From: Pirellulaceae bacterium
GTDB lineage: Bacteria; Planctomycetota; Planctomycetia; Pirellulales; Pirellulaceae
Length of the DNA: 7,217 nt
Assembly (NCBI GenBank): GCA_030744095.1
Contig: JASLRF010000623.1
Span: forward strand, 1-7,217
Reading direction: 5' to 3'
Shown: one piece after another, positions 1-6,405 of the stretch
Numbering within the stretch: position 1 is the first letter of the stretch
Layout of the letters: each line of letters starts with the position of its first letter
Position numbers and translations under genes: made by a program
The notes under the pieces: model-generated
Told to the model about the DNA's origin: nothing
What the model saw: only the letters and a program-made list of their open reading frames with translations
The model's database searches: none

Positions 1-375
1 TTTAAAGTAAAAAGCACCAAAGATACGGGCAACCATCGCGATTGCTGCGTATTCTTCTGCCACAAGGACGCGACGCATTTCTACTATTGCCACCTCGGCG
101 CTCGCCCAGACCCTCACAGCGGACAGATCATGATTGTCAAGGATGCACCGCGACTCGCCCTCACGAAAAACCAGAGCCGGACGCCGTGGGGTGACGACTG
201 GCATCAGGTCAAGGTAACTCGCAATTCCAAAGATGGCAGCATCAAGGTCTACTTTGATGACATGAAGAACGTTCATATGGAAGTGAAAGATTCAACCTTC
301 GGCAAAGGCAGGATTGGTATCGGTTCGTTCGACGACATGAACGACTTCGACGAAATTCGAGTCTACGGCAGGTGA
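1..375 (+). CDS. LamG/concanavalin A-like domain protein, C-terminal part
   Basis: The frame is open from base 1 to the TGA at 373-375, giving 124 residues of a protein that starts outside the window. An internal ATG at 130 is not the start, because the similarity-bearing sequence continues upstream of it in the same frame. The fragment is rich in beta-strand patterns and ends with a typical jelly-roll closing strand (KGRIGIGSFDDMNDFDEIRV, then YGR), the usual end of LamG or family-16-like concanavalin A sandwich domains in planctomycetes. The WHQVKVTRN segment followed by KVYFDD is the common 'W..vkv.r......v.fdd' core of such domains. Four cysteines lie in the first 40 residues, which would fit an exported protein. 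These domains bind or cleave carbohydrates, but no catalytic residue can be assigned from this fragment. It converges with the nuclease gene on the other strand. Confidence 0.72.
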   Translation, partial: FKVKSTKDTGNHRDCCVFFCHKDATHFYYCHLGARPDPHSGQIMIVKDAPRLALTKNQSRTPWGDDWHQVKVTRNSKDGSIKVYFDDMKNVHMEVKDSTFGKGRIGIGSFDDMNDFDEIRVYGR

Positions 376-515
376 TGAACGTCGAACGACGGAACGACGG
401 GAATTCAAAGCTCACACCTGGTCCCTTCCCCTCGCCACCAAGCGTTCGGTTTTGGAGTAACTCGCGCCAACACTCCACAGTCTTCGGATTCTTGGAGGTC
501 GTATCCCTTTCCGCC
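376..515. other. Convergent intergenic gap with short tandem repeat
   Basis: This gap separates the stop codons of two convergent genes. Just after the LamG stop lies a three-unit imperfect tandem repeat (GAACGTC, GAACGACG, GAACGACGG at 377-400), which also contains the inverted pair CGTCG-AA-CGACG (380-391). A C/T-rich tract at 411-439 (CTCACACCTGGTCCCTTCCC onward) resembles the degenerate CTCACCCC..CCCTCTCCC intergenic repeats common in many bacterial genomes. I see no good stem with a T-run that would make a clear intrinsic terminator, and no convincing gene. Confidence 0.4.
377..400. repeat. Short tandem repeat GAACGACG
   Basis: Two exact copies of GAACGACG (384-391 and 392-399) follow a shorter related unit GAACGTC (377-383), directly after the LamG stop codon. 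The unit is short enough to have arisen by slippage. No function can be inferred. Confidence 0.5.
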
Positions 516-3308
516 TCATGCCGTCGAAGAAACACGTTTTCCAAAAACACCATCTTGGCAAATTGTGGCGAATTCTTCGGAAAACCTTGGCGGTGGATCG
601 ACAGGCGGCCAGAAGATCTCCTGTCGGATCTGGCGGACAACTTCACGCGCTGTCGCGTCTGCGGCTTCCAGATCAGCTGTTGTCCATTTGGCCAAAATGA
701 ACGCAACTTGCGTCGTGTCTTTGGGAAGGGTGACAAACCCCAATTGAACGGGTTCGCTGATGCCAATTGCAGTGGCCAAATGGCGATAGAGCGGCAGTTG
801 AAGATCGGTCCAACGGCCACCCTGCTGATGCGTCTTCTCTGGCGAGTTGCCCGTATCGGAGGTCTTGTAGTCGAAGATCACACGCTGACCTGTTTCGTGG
901 TGCACGTCAATGCGGTCCATTCGGCCCGTCAATCCGATGATCTCGCCATCGACATCGAACGTGGCTGGGTCTTGATTTGCATCGGGAACTTCAGTGTGTT
1001 CGATCCGCCAGCCCGCGGCGAACCAATCTGCCTGGTGTTGGGCAAAGGCGTTCAGGCGAAAGCGCAACTGTTCAATCTGCACTCGCACAAATGGCAATAC
1101 ATGCTGTCCGTAGGTCGTTCTCACCAGCACGTCGAGCTCGTGATTAAGCGCACGGCGGATTTCGTCGACATCACTCGATTCACGACTGGCCCCTTCACCG
1201 AATCGACGCAACGCCTCATGTGCCAGGTTGCCGAAGGCTAACGGGCTCAGTTCGCGGGCAGCATCGTCGCTTGACCGCAACCGTAAGACGTGCTTCAGAT
1301 AGAAACGGTATGGGCAGGACAGATAATCCCGAAAACTGGTTATGGTCAGACGCTTCAGCGGTTCGGTAAGTGGTTGGGGACGTGGGATTTCCAAAGTAGA
1401 CGGTGCCATGTCGCTGGACGAGGCAGCACGGGCGATCGCGGGGCTATTGTGTCTCGACGTTGTAAGTGGCGCAAAAAAGGTCATCGCGCGCTGGGCGACG
1501 GATTGGTCGTCGCCCGTAAACAGCAAACGGCTTGGAATCAGTGGATCACCATCTCTGTTTCGCCTTCCAACTAGAAGATGCAAGGACGTGCGGGTGCCGA
1601 GTAATAGGCAAAGCGCATAGGCATCGCGAGCATAACGGCGGGCGTTGTCAATCAGTCCCAACCGATTTCGCAAGGCGTTCGGCAAGAATAGATCCGACGT
1701 GACCGATGATGGGACGAACCGTTCATTCAGCGTCGTCACTACCAATGCCGGGGCATCGTCCAAAGGCAATTCTAGCCATCCGAGCAATTCGACTGCTGAC
1801 GCGCCCATCACGCGTGGCACGGGCTGTGTTGCGACCAGCCCCAACAACAAGCGAATGGAATCGCAAGCCGACAGCCGAACATTCAGTTTCGACGGGATGG
1901 ATTCCATCTCTAACAGCGTGTTGCGGATATGGCGGCAGGTGGTTAGTGTCGACTGATCGGCATCGTTTTCACGATCCAATTCGCGGTTGGCATAGACCAT
2001 GGCGAGGCAATTCAAAATCGACTGACACCACTGGGCGAGGCCCCGGGGCTGACCTGCGAGATCTCGCGTCATTTCGCTGACCGCCTGTTCGATCGCCGAC
2101 ATCTGCTCATGCTTCAACGCTGGCCCCAACCACTGACCGACCAGCCGCCCTGGCAAATGCTGGTTGTAATAGTCGTCAAGTTCCGCCAGCGCGTTGGCAT
2201 TGATTCCACGCCCGCGCAGCCAGAATTGCATGTCCGGATGGCGAACCAGTGACGCCAACTCTTGAAACCGGCCCCGATCTAGAAAATCGGCCAGCGCCTC
2301 CAGCAGCAGATAGGGTGCTGTTTCGCGCAGCGACCGCCCTGGCCCCCATCGCGAAGGTACACCATGCCTGGCGAGTACGCGTTCGACGTCAGGCACAAGT
2401 TGCTCGTCGGGAAAGCCGACGGCAATCTCATCCGCCCGATACCGCCCCTTGTAACTTGCAATTGCTGCGGCGACGGCGTTGGCCTGGTCGGCTGGGCCAT
2501 CGCAGACGCGAACTTGAGCGGCGTCGAGTGGCACGTCGATGTCGTTCCATTTGTCTGGTGCCAGACAGCCATGCGAATCGAACCGTTCACGCCATGCTTG
2601 CGGCGCGGCAACCAGGGCAACCACGTGCTGGGCGACTTGGTCGAGCATTTGGCGAACGGCCAGATTCATATCAACGGTTCCGACAAGCACGATATCGCGG
2701 TCGGTGTCGCATTCGTTTCGCTTGATAGCCTCCAACCGCGCTGTCTGTCGATCCCACAGCTGCAGATCGTCGAGCCGTCGAAGGTAAGCCGACTGTAGTT
2801 TTTCGAGCGAACTCCATCGCTGTTGATCGGGATGACCTGGCGTCTCAGCCAAACGCTCGGCCACGTCGGCAAATGCCAGACCATCCCCCGCCAATTCGAC
2901 ATGCAGCTGTCGCAGCATATCGGCCAGTTCTGCCCAGGCCATTACTTCGTCGCACGCGGGAGGGTTGGGAATAACCGGCAATACCGTCTCTTGTGCCGCC
3001 GATTGCAGGGCAGACGACCAGGTAAACCGCTGTGTTAGCTCGTTAGCGAAGGGACGTTTCGGAGGATAGAGTTGCTCGGGCAAACGACCGACAGTTTCAA
3101 TCGTGGGCGGAGTAAGCAGCAACCGATCCTGCGCGGCACGTTGAACCAAGATCTCCAGCAGGCGACGGCCTGCACGAGCTGCCGGTGTGACAACAATCAC
3201 TTGCTGCAAATCCCATATTGCGGCCGTTCGATATCGCCGCAGCAGATAATCCGCCGCCAAGTCCAGCGCCGCACGGTCGAAGCCGAGAAACTCGCAGTGG
3301 ATGGGCAT
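516..3308 (-). CDS. AddB-like PD-(D/E)XK nuclease with inactive helicase-like domain
   Basis: This 930-residue protein has the layout of the AddB subunit of AddAB helicase-nucleases, which process double-strand DNA ends for recombination. The N-terminal region corresponds to helicase motif I, but reads VTPAARAGRRL (about 40-50) with no GKT/GKS, so ATP binding there is not expected; this also occurs in alphaproteobacterial AddB. Residues about 505-600 match the AddB signature: ELLGWLELPL, then LNERFVPS, LRNRLGL and GRRNRDGDPLIPSRLL. A C-terminal RecB-type nuclease domain follows: SFRDYLSCPYRFYL (658-671), GNLAH with H697, GRMDRID with D798, D813-Y-K815, and Q837/Y841 in QLPLYRHL. All expected catalytic residues are present. 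C665 is in place, but C917 is the only later cysteine, so the four-cysteine iron-sulfur cluster of classical AddB is absent. A TGA directly precedes the ATG, making this the most upstream start; no clear Shine-Dalgarno is visible. No addA-like gene is in the window. Confidence 0.85.
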   Translation of the reverse strand: MPIHCEFLGFDRAALDLAADYLLRRYRTAAIWDLQQVIVVTPAARAGRRLLEILVQRAAQDRLLLTPPTIETVGRLPEQLYPPKRPFANELTQRFTWSSALQSAAQETVLPVIPNPPACDEVMAWAELADMLRQLHVELAGDGLAFADVAERLAETPGHPDQQRWSSLEKLQSAYLRRLDDLQLWDRQTARLEAIKRNECDTDRDIVLVGTVDMNLAVRQMLDQVAQHVVALVAAPQAWRERFDSHGCLAPDKWNDIDVPLDAAQVRVCDGPADQANAVAAAIASYKGRYRADEIAVGFPDEQLVPDVERVLARHGVPSRWGPGRSLRETAPYLLLEALADFLDRGRFQELASLVRHPDMQFWLRGRGINANALAELDDYYNQHLPGRLVGQWLGPALKHEQMSAIEQAVSEMTRDLAGQPRGLAQWCQSILNCLAMVYANRELDRENDADQSTLTTCRHIRNTLLEMESIPSKLNVRLSACDSIRLLLGLVATQPVPRVMGASAVELLGWLELPLDDAPALVVTTLNERFVPSSVTSDLFLPNALRNRLGLIDNARRYARDAYALCLLLGTRTSLHLLVGRRNRDGDPLIPSRLLFTGDDQSVAQRAMTFFAPLTTSRHNSPAIARAASSSDMAPSTLEIPRPQPLTEPLKRLTITSFRDYLSCPYRFYLKHVLRLRSSDDAARELSPLAFGNLAHEALRRFGEGASRESSDVDEIRRALNHELDVLVRTTYGQHVLPFVRVQIEQLRFRLNAFAQHQADWFAAGWRIEHTEVPDANQDPATFDVDGEIIGLTGRMDRIDVHHETGQRVIFDYKTSDTGNSPEKTHQQGGRWTDLQLPLYRHLATAIGISEPVQLGFVTLPKDTTQVAFILAKWTTADLEAADATAREVVRQIRQEIFWPPVDPPPRFSEEFATICQDGVFGKRVSSTA

Positions 3309-3394
3309 TCAAGATGACTCGTGCGTGGTGATGAACGGCAAGTTCTTCGAGTGTGGCGATGGAGTTGAAACGCAGTGTCGAAACGACCCATCAC
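3309..3394. other. Short gap between thrC and the nuclease gene
   Basis: These 86 bases separate two genes in the same orientation. I see no strong terminator hairpin with a T-run and no convincing promoter. Read-through from thrC into the nuclease gene is therefore possible, but unproven. Confidence 0.3.
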
Positions 3395-4618
3395 CTAGCC
3401 GGCGATCCACTCCCAATCGATAGGTTGTTCCAAATCGATGACAGGAAGCGGCGCCTGGATAACTTCCACATACTTCTGGGATCCGCCTGTATTGAAAATC
3501 ACGACGCGTTCGTGCGGCTTGACCCAACCCACTGCCACGAGCTTCTCGAGCGCCCCGACGCAGGCAGCGGTCTCTGGGCAAACTGAGATCCCCTCGGTCG
3601 ACGCCGACAGGTCCATCCACTCGCGGAGCCGGGATTCTTCTGCTGCCACGGCGCAGCCACCACTTTCGCGAATCGCATCCAGAATCATGAAGTCGCCAAC
3701 CGCGGCTGGAACACGCAGGCCGCGGGCAATCGTCTCGGCGTTTTCGAAGGGTGTGGCAAACCGTTCGCCCTGTTCGAAGGCCCGCACGATGGGACAACAT
3801 CCTTCCGCCTGCACTGAGACCATCCGAGGCCTCTGCTGGTGATTCAACCAACCTAATTGCGCGAGTTCTTCGAATGCTTTCCACATCCCGATCAGGCCTG
3901 TGCCGCCGCCGGTTGGATAGAGAATCACGTCTGGTAGTTCCCAGTCAAACTGCTCGGCCAATTCAAGGCCCATCGTCTTCTTGCCTTCAATGCGATACGG
4001 TTCTTTCAACGTCGAGAGGTCAAACCAGTCCATATGCGGCTTGCCTTCACGGACAATCCGACCACAGTCAGTGATCAGACCATCAGCGACGAACGTCTTG
4101 GCACCGGCAACAACACACTCGTATTGGTTGATGATTGGTGTGTCCTGCGGCATGAAGACAAACGCTTCCATGCCCGCGCGGGCGGCGTAGGCTGCAGCCG
4201 CGCCCCCGGCATTGCCCGCCGAAGGGACGGCAACGCGCTGGATTCCAAAACCGTGCGCCATCGTGATCGCCAAGGCCATCCCGCGGCTCTTGAAACTGCC
4301 GGTAGGCAACTGGGATTCGTCCTTGATCCACAAGTCACTCAGCCCCATTTGCTGGCCAAGTCGCGGGCAGCGCAACAGTGGACTCATGCCTTCGCCCAAC
4401 GTGACAATGTGTTGCCCGTCAGTGACAGGCAGTAGTTCACGATACCGCCAGAGTGTCGGCTGGCGATCTCGCAGCATGTCCTTAGAAAGTGATCGGCCGA
4501 TGGCTTCCAAGTCGTAACGCACCCACAGCGGCCGATCCTTGTGCAGTGTTTGCACCTGTCCGGCGGGCAGTTGAGTGCCATCGATGGCGGCTTCAAGGTG
4601 CGTGACAAAGCAAGGCAT
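3395..4618 (-). CDS. thrC: Threonine synthase
   Basis: This 407-residue cytoplasmic enzyme should convert O-phosphohomoserine and water to threonine and phosphate using pyridoxal phosphate. The fold-type II motifs are in order: LGEGMSPLL (74-82), the Schiff-base lysine K110 in TGSFKSRG, SAGNAGG (133-139), the phosphate-binding loop PTGGGTGLIG (235-244) and NTGGS (376-380). The N-terminus keeps the THLE...PLWVRYDL frame of threonine synthases, but the paired cysteines that usually form a zinc ribbon there are absent. An in-frame ATG lies 15 codons upstream (4663), but the ATG at 4618 is preferred: GGGAG (4625-4629) stands six bases before it, and family similarity begins at this MPCFVTHLE sequence. 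A related enzyme such as cysteate synthase is a less likely alternative. The next gene downstream is the AddB-like nuclease, with no metabolic link. Confidence 0.88.
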   Translation of the reverse strand: MPCFVTHLEAAIDGTQLPAGQVQTLHKDRPLWVRYDLEAIGRSLSKDMLRDRQPTLWRYRELLPVTDGQHIVTLGEGMSPLLRCPRLGQQMGLSDLWIKDESQLPTGSFKSRGMALAITMAHGFGIQRVAVPSAGNAGGAAAAYAARAGMEAFVFMPQDTPIINQYECVVAGAKTFVADGLITDCGRIVREGKPHMDWFDLSTLKEPYRIEGKKTMGLELAEQFDWELPDVILYPTGGGTGLIGMWKAFEELAQLGWLNHQQRPRMVSVQAEGCCPIVRAFEQGERFATPFENAETIARGLRVPAAVGDFMILDAIRESGGCAVAAEESRLREWMDLSASTEGISVCPETAACVGALEKLVAVGWVKPHERVVIFNTGGSQKYVEVIQAPLPVIDLEQPIDWEWIAG

Positions 4619-4624
4619 CGGCGT

Positions 4625-4629
4625 CTCCC
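4625..4629 (-). promoter_or_regulatory. Ribosome binding site deciding the thrC start
   Basis: On the minus strand GGGAG lies six bases before the ATG at 4616-4618. The alternative upstream ATG at 4661-4663 would place this site inside the coding region, so the site supports the shorter protein. Confidence 0.6.
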
Positions 4630-4713
4630 GGCGAGGTTTATGGAAAGCGTACCGGGATACCACTCTGGAGACAGATTGTCAATTCACCAGACACGGTAGG
4701 GCCGCAGCCAAAT

Positions 4714-4743
4714 GGGGCGCGTGCCTGTTTTTGGTACGCCCCC
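4714..4743 (-). terminator. Strong hairpin, possible terminator of the glycosyltransferase gene
   Basis: The arms GGGGCGCGTGCC (4714-4725) and GGTACGCCCCC (4733-4743) pair over 11 positions with one bulged C and one G-T pair, around the seven-base loop TGTTTTT. It lies about 120 bases past the glycosyltransferase stop. No T-run follows on the minus strand, so this is not a textbook intrinsic terminator. It could instead be a copy of a dispersed palindromic repeat. Confidence 0.4.
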
Positions 4744-4861
4744 GCCCAACCTGCGATCGGTGCCCGTTGCTAAAACTTGACTCCCGACCGGCCCACCTTC
4801 GGCGCAGCCTTTCAGCGTCGCATGGCCGTAGGCCGCCCGTTTAAGACGGACCAACAGTGTT

Positions 4862-6085
4862 TCATCGTGAAGAGCGAGCCGCCGATTTGGCCAATACCTT
4901 GCGATATACCTCCGCAACGCCTTTCGCCATACTGCAATCAGAGAAGCCATCAATATGCGTTTGCATGGCATTTTCTCGCAGCAGCTGCCAGTCCAACTCG
5001 CCGACAACGACTTGTCGAATCTTCTCCGCCAGGTCACCTGGGTCACCGGGATGGACGAGGACGCCGTTGATGCCGTCATCGATCGCTTCAGGGACTCCTT
5101 CCACTCGACTACCGACAACCGGGACCCCAGCTGCCATGGCCTCTAGCACGACCATTGGCAACCCTTCGCCAAAGAGGCTGGGAAGCACGAACAGGTCCAT
5201 TCTTGCTAGCTCAGACGAAACATCTTCAGTGAATCCAACCCACTCGATCTGATCGACAATCCCAAGCCGGGCGACATGCTGCATGATCTCGTCTTGATAG
5301 CTTTTTGTCTCGAATGGCCCGACCACGCGAAGATTGACGGAAATCCTTTTCTCTTTCAGTCGAGCGATCGCACCCAAGAGCACTTCGAGCCCTTTCCGAG
5401 GTCGGAAAAGTGCGACGGCGCCGACGGTCCACGCATTCTCTGGCAGCGTCGTGTCGCGCTTCTTCTCGGGTACTGGCACACCATTGGGAACGACGGAGAT
5501 CGCCTGGTCCGAATAGCCTTGTAGCTGCATATGTCGTCCCAGACTTTTGGAAACGGCGATCAGCGAGACAGCTCGGCTCGCGCAAAAACGTTCGTTCCAA
5601 TGATTGATCTGATTCCGCCAACGGTTCGTGGTGTCTCGCAAAGTTGGGCTATGCACGTGGTAGACGAACGGCACGCGAGTTAGCCCAGCAGCCAGGCTAC
5701 CGACCAACGCGCTGCGCGGCGTGTGAGCATGAATAATCTCGTGCTCGCCTTCCTTGACAATGCGAGCCACTCGCAACATCGCCCGCAGATCAAAACGGCT
5801 GAGCATTGAAACTACATGCAGCGGAACATGCGATTGACGTGAGATGGGGAATCGATCCGCTTTCGTACAGGCAAATTCGATTTCAAAACCACACTCCGGC
5901 AGCTGCATCGCCAACAAATCCTGAACGCGCTCAGCACCCGAATAGTGTTCACCGTTGATCACATGCAGGACGCGCACCGGCGCGACAATCTGCCGCGGTG
6001 TTTTGGGGATCGCCGGCGCATCAGTAACAATAGGCATTTGTGAGTCGGTGGCGTGAAAGGCCGAAGTGGATTGATCGGTGGACAT
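4862..6085 (-). CDS. Glycosyltransferase family 4 (GT-B fold)
   Basis: This 407-residue cytoplasmic or membrane-associated enzyme should transfer a sugar from a nucleotide-sugar donor with retention, probably in exopolysaccharide, capsule or lipopolysaccharide assembly. After about 35 unordered residues, the N-terminal Rossmann domain opens with VRVLHVINGEHYSGAERV (37-54), the glycine-rich acceptor-side loop. HAHTPRSALVG (119-129) and VYHVHSP (141-147) follow, then the linker VPNGVPVP (199-206). The donor domain carries LFRPRKG (226-232) and the EX7E element E307-GLPMVVL-E315, followed by MAAGVPVVGSRVEGVPE (317-333). The canonical donor-phosphate arginine of GR.....KG is not at its usual place; R228 or R230 may stand in. 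Length is normal. The start is well supported: AAGGAGG ends five bases before the ATG. No transmembrane segment or partner polysaccharide gene is visible, so donor and acceptor cannot be named. Confidence 0.9.
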   Translation of the reverse strand: MSTDQSTSAFHATDSQMPIVTDAPAIPKTPRQIVAPVRVLHVINGEHYSGAERVQDLLAMQLPECGFEIEFACTKADRFPISRQSHVPLHVVSMLSRFDLRAMLRVARIVKEGEHEIIHAHTPRSALVGSLAAGLTRVPFVYHVHSPTLRDTTNRWRNQINHWNERFCASRAVSLIAVSKSLGRHMQLQGYSDQAISVVPNGVPVPEKKRDTTLPENAWTVGAVALFRPRKGLEVLLGAIARLKEKRISVNLRVVGPFETKSYQDEIMQHVARLGIVDQIEWVGFTEDVSSELARMDLFVLPSLFGEGLPMVVLEAMAAGVPVVGSRVEGVPEAIDDGINGVLVHPGDPGDLAEKIRQVVVGELDWQLLRENAMQTHIDGFSDCSMAKGVAEVYRKVLAKSAARSSR

Positions 6086-6336
6086 GGCTGCCTCCTTGTG
6101 AACGTAATTCCCAAGACCACCCTCAAACGTACGTCACGCGGTCACCGGCCGGATTCAATTCCCCTGGCGATACGGCACTTTCAGACGCACATGTATCTCG
6201 ATTCAGGTTAGAATGAGCGGCGCTCGCACGACAATCGTTGCAAGTCGAATGACCGGATCCTGCCTGGAAGACCGTGCAGGAAGGCAACACGCCTCCTTAA
6301 GCGCGAATCGGGATAGATGCGAATTGGGCTAACGGA
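6086..6336. other. Divergent intergenic region between glycosyltransferase and metallopeptidase
   Basis: This region should carry promoters for both flanking genes. TAGAAT (6209-6214, +) is a possible -10 element for the metallopeptidase, but no matching -35 is seen at normal spacing. Small symmetric elements lie on the glycosyltransferase side: ACGTACGT (6128-6135), the direct repeat GTCAC-GCG-GTCAC (6133-6145) and CGGTCACCG. Near the metallopeptidase start are two possible hairpins (6258-6281 and 6278-6298) that share bases and would compete. A 55-codon minus-strand frame (6290-6123) is discussed as a finding but not accepted as a gene. Confidence 0.4.
6091..6097 (-). promoter_or_regulatory. 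Strong Shine-Dalgarno of the glycosyltransferase
   Basis: The minus strand reads AAGGAGG, five bases before the ATG at 6083-6085. This near-consensus site fixes the start of the 407-residue protein and stands out because the nuclease and the metallopeptidase lack clear sites. Confidence 0.8.
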
Positions 6337-6405
6337 ATGAACCGACTCACTTGGACGTTGCTAGTTGCCGCGATCGTCTCCTTCGGCGTGGCGCCAACGC
6401 AAGCC
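6337..6405 (+). other. Predicted signal peptide of the metallopeptidase
   Basis: Residues 1-23 have a basic start (R3), a hydrophobic core (WTLLVAAIVSFGVA) and an A-x-A-like end (TQA before TEP). This fits Sec/SPase I export. There is no lipobox cysteine. Confidence 0.7.

Larger units (their letters stand above)
4619..4861. other. Intergenic region between glycosyltransferase and thrC
   Basis: This region lies between two genes of the same orientation and should hold the end of the glycosyltransferase transcript and the thrC promoter. It contains a strong hairpin (4714-4743) and a small perfect GGCC-GTA-GGCC inverted repeat near 4824-4834. Open frames here are extensions of out-of-frame readings of the neighbours and show no recognisable protein. 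I cannot assign a convincing thrC promoter. Confidence 0.4.

Noticed and set aside
372..1241. A 289-codon plus-strand open frame opposite the nuclease gene
   Set aside because: It is antisense to the well-supported nuclease domain, shows no recognisable motif, and reads as a shadow of high-GC codon bias.
2249..2798. Several overlapping plus-strand frames of 140-160 codons within the nuclease gene
   Set aside because: They are arginine- or cysteine-rich low-information translations opposite the AddB-like frame and have no start signals.
3309..3884. A 191-codon minus-strand frame overlapping thrC in another frame
   Set aside because: Thr synthase motifs are in the other frame throughout; this one is very rich in arginine and has no family features.
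4684..5118. A 144-codon minus-strand frame spanning the glycosyltransferase end and the intergenic gap
   Set aside because: More than half overlaps the glycosyltransferase C-terminus in a different frame, and the rest covers the hairpin region. No protein family is recognisable.
6209..6214. TAGAAT as a sigma-70 -10 box for the metallopeptidase
   Set aside because: No acceptable -35 sits 16-18 bases upstream, so I mention it only as a weak possibility and do not list it as a promoter.
6317..6340. A seven-codon frame (ATG at 6317) ending in an ATGA overlap with the metallopeptidase start
   Set aside because: It is too short and has no ribosome site. The overlap is likely chance.
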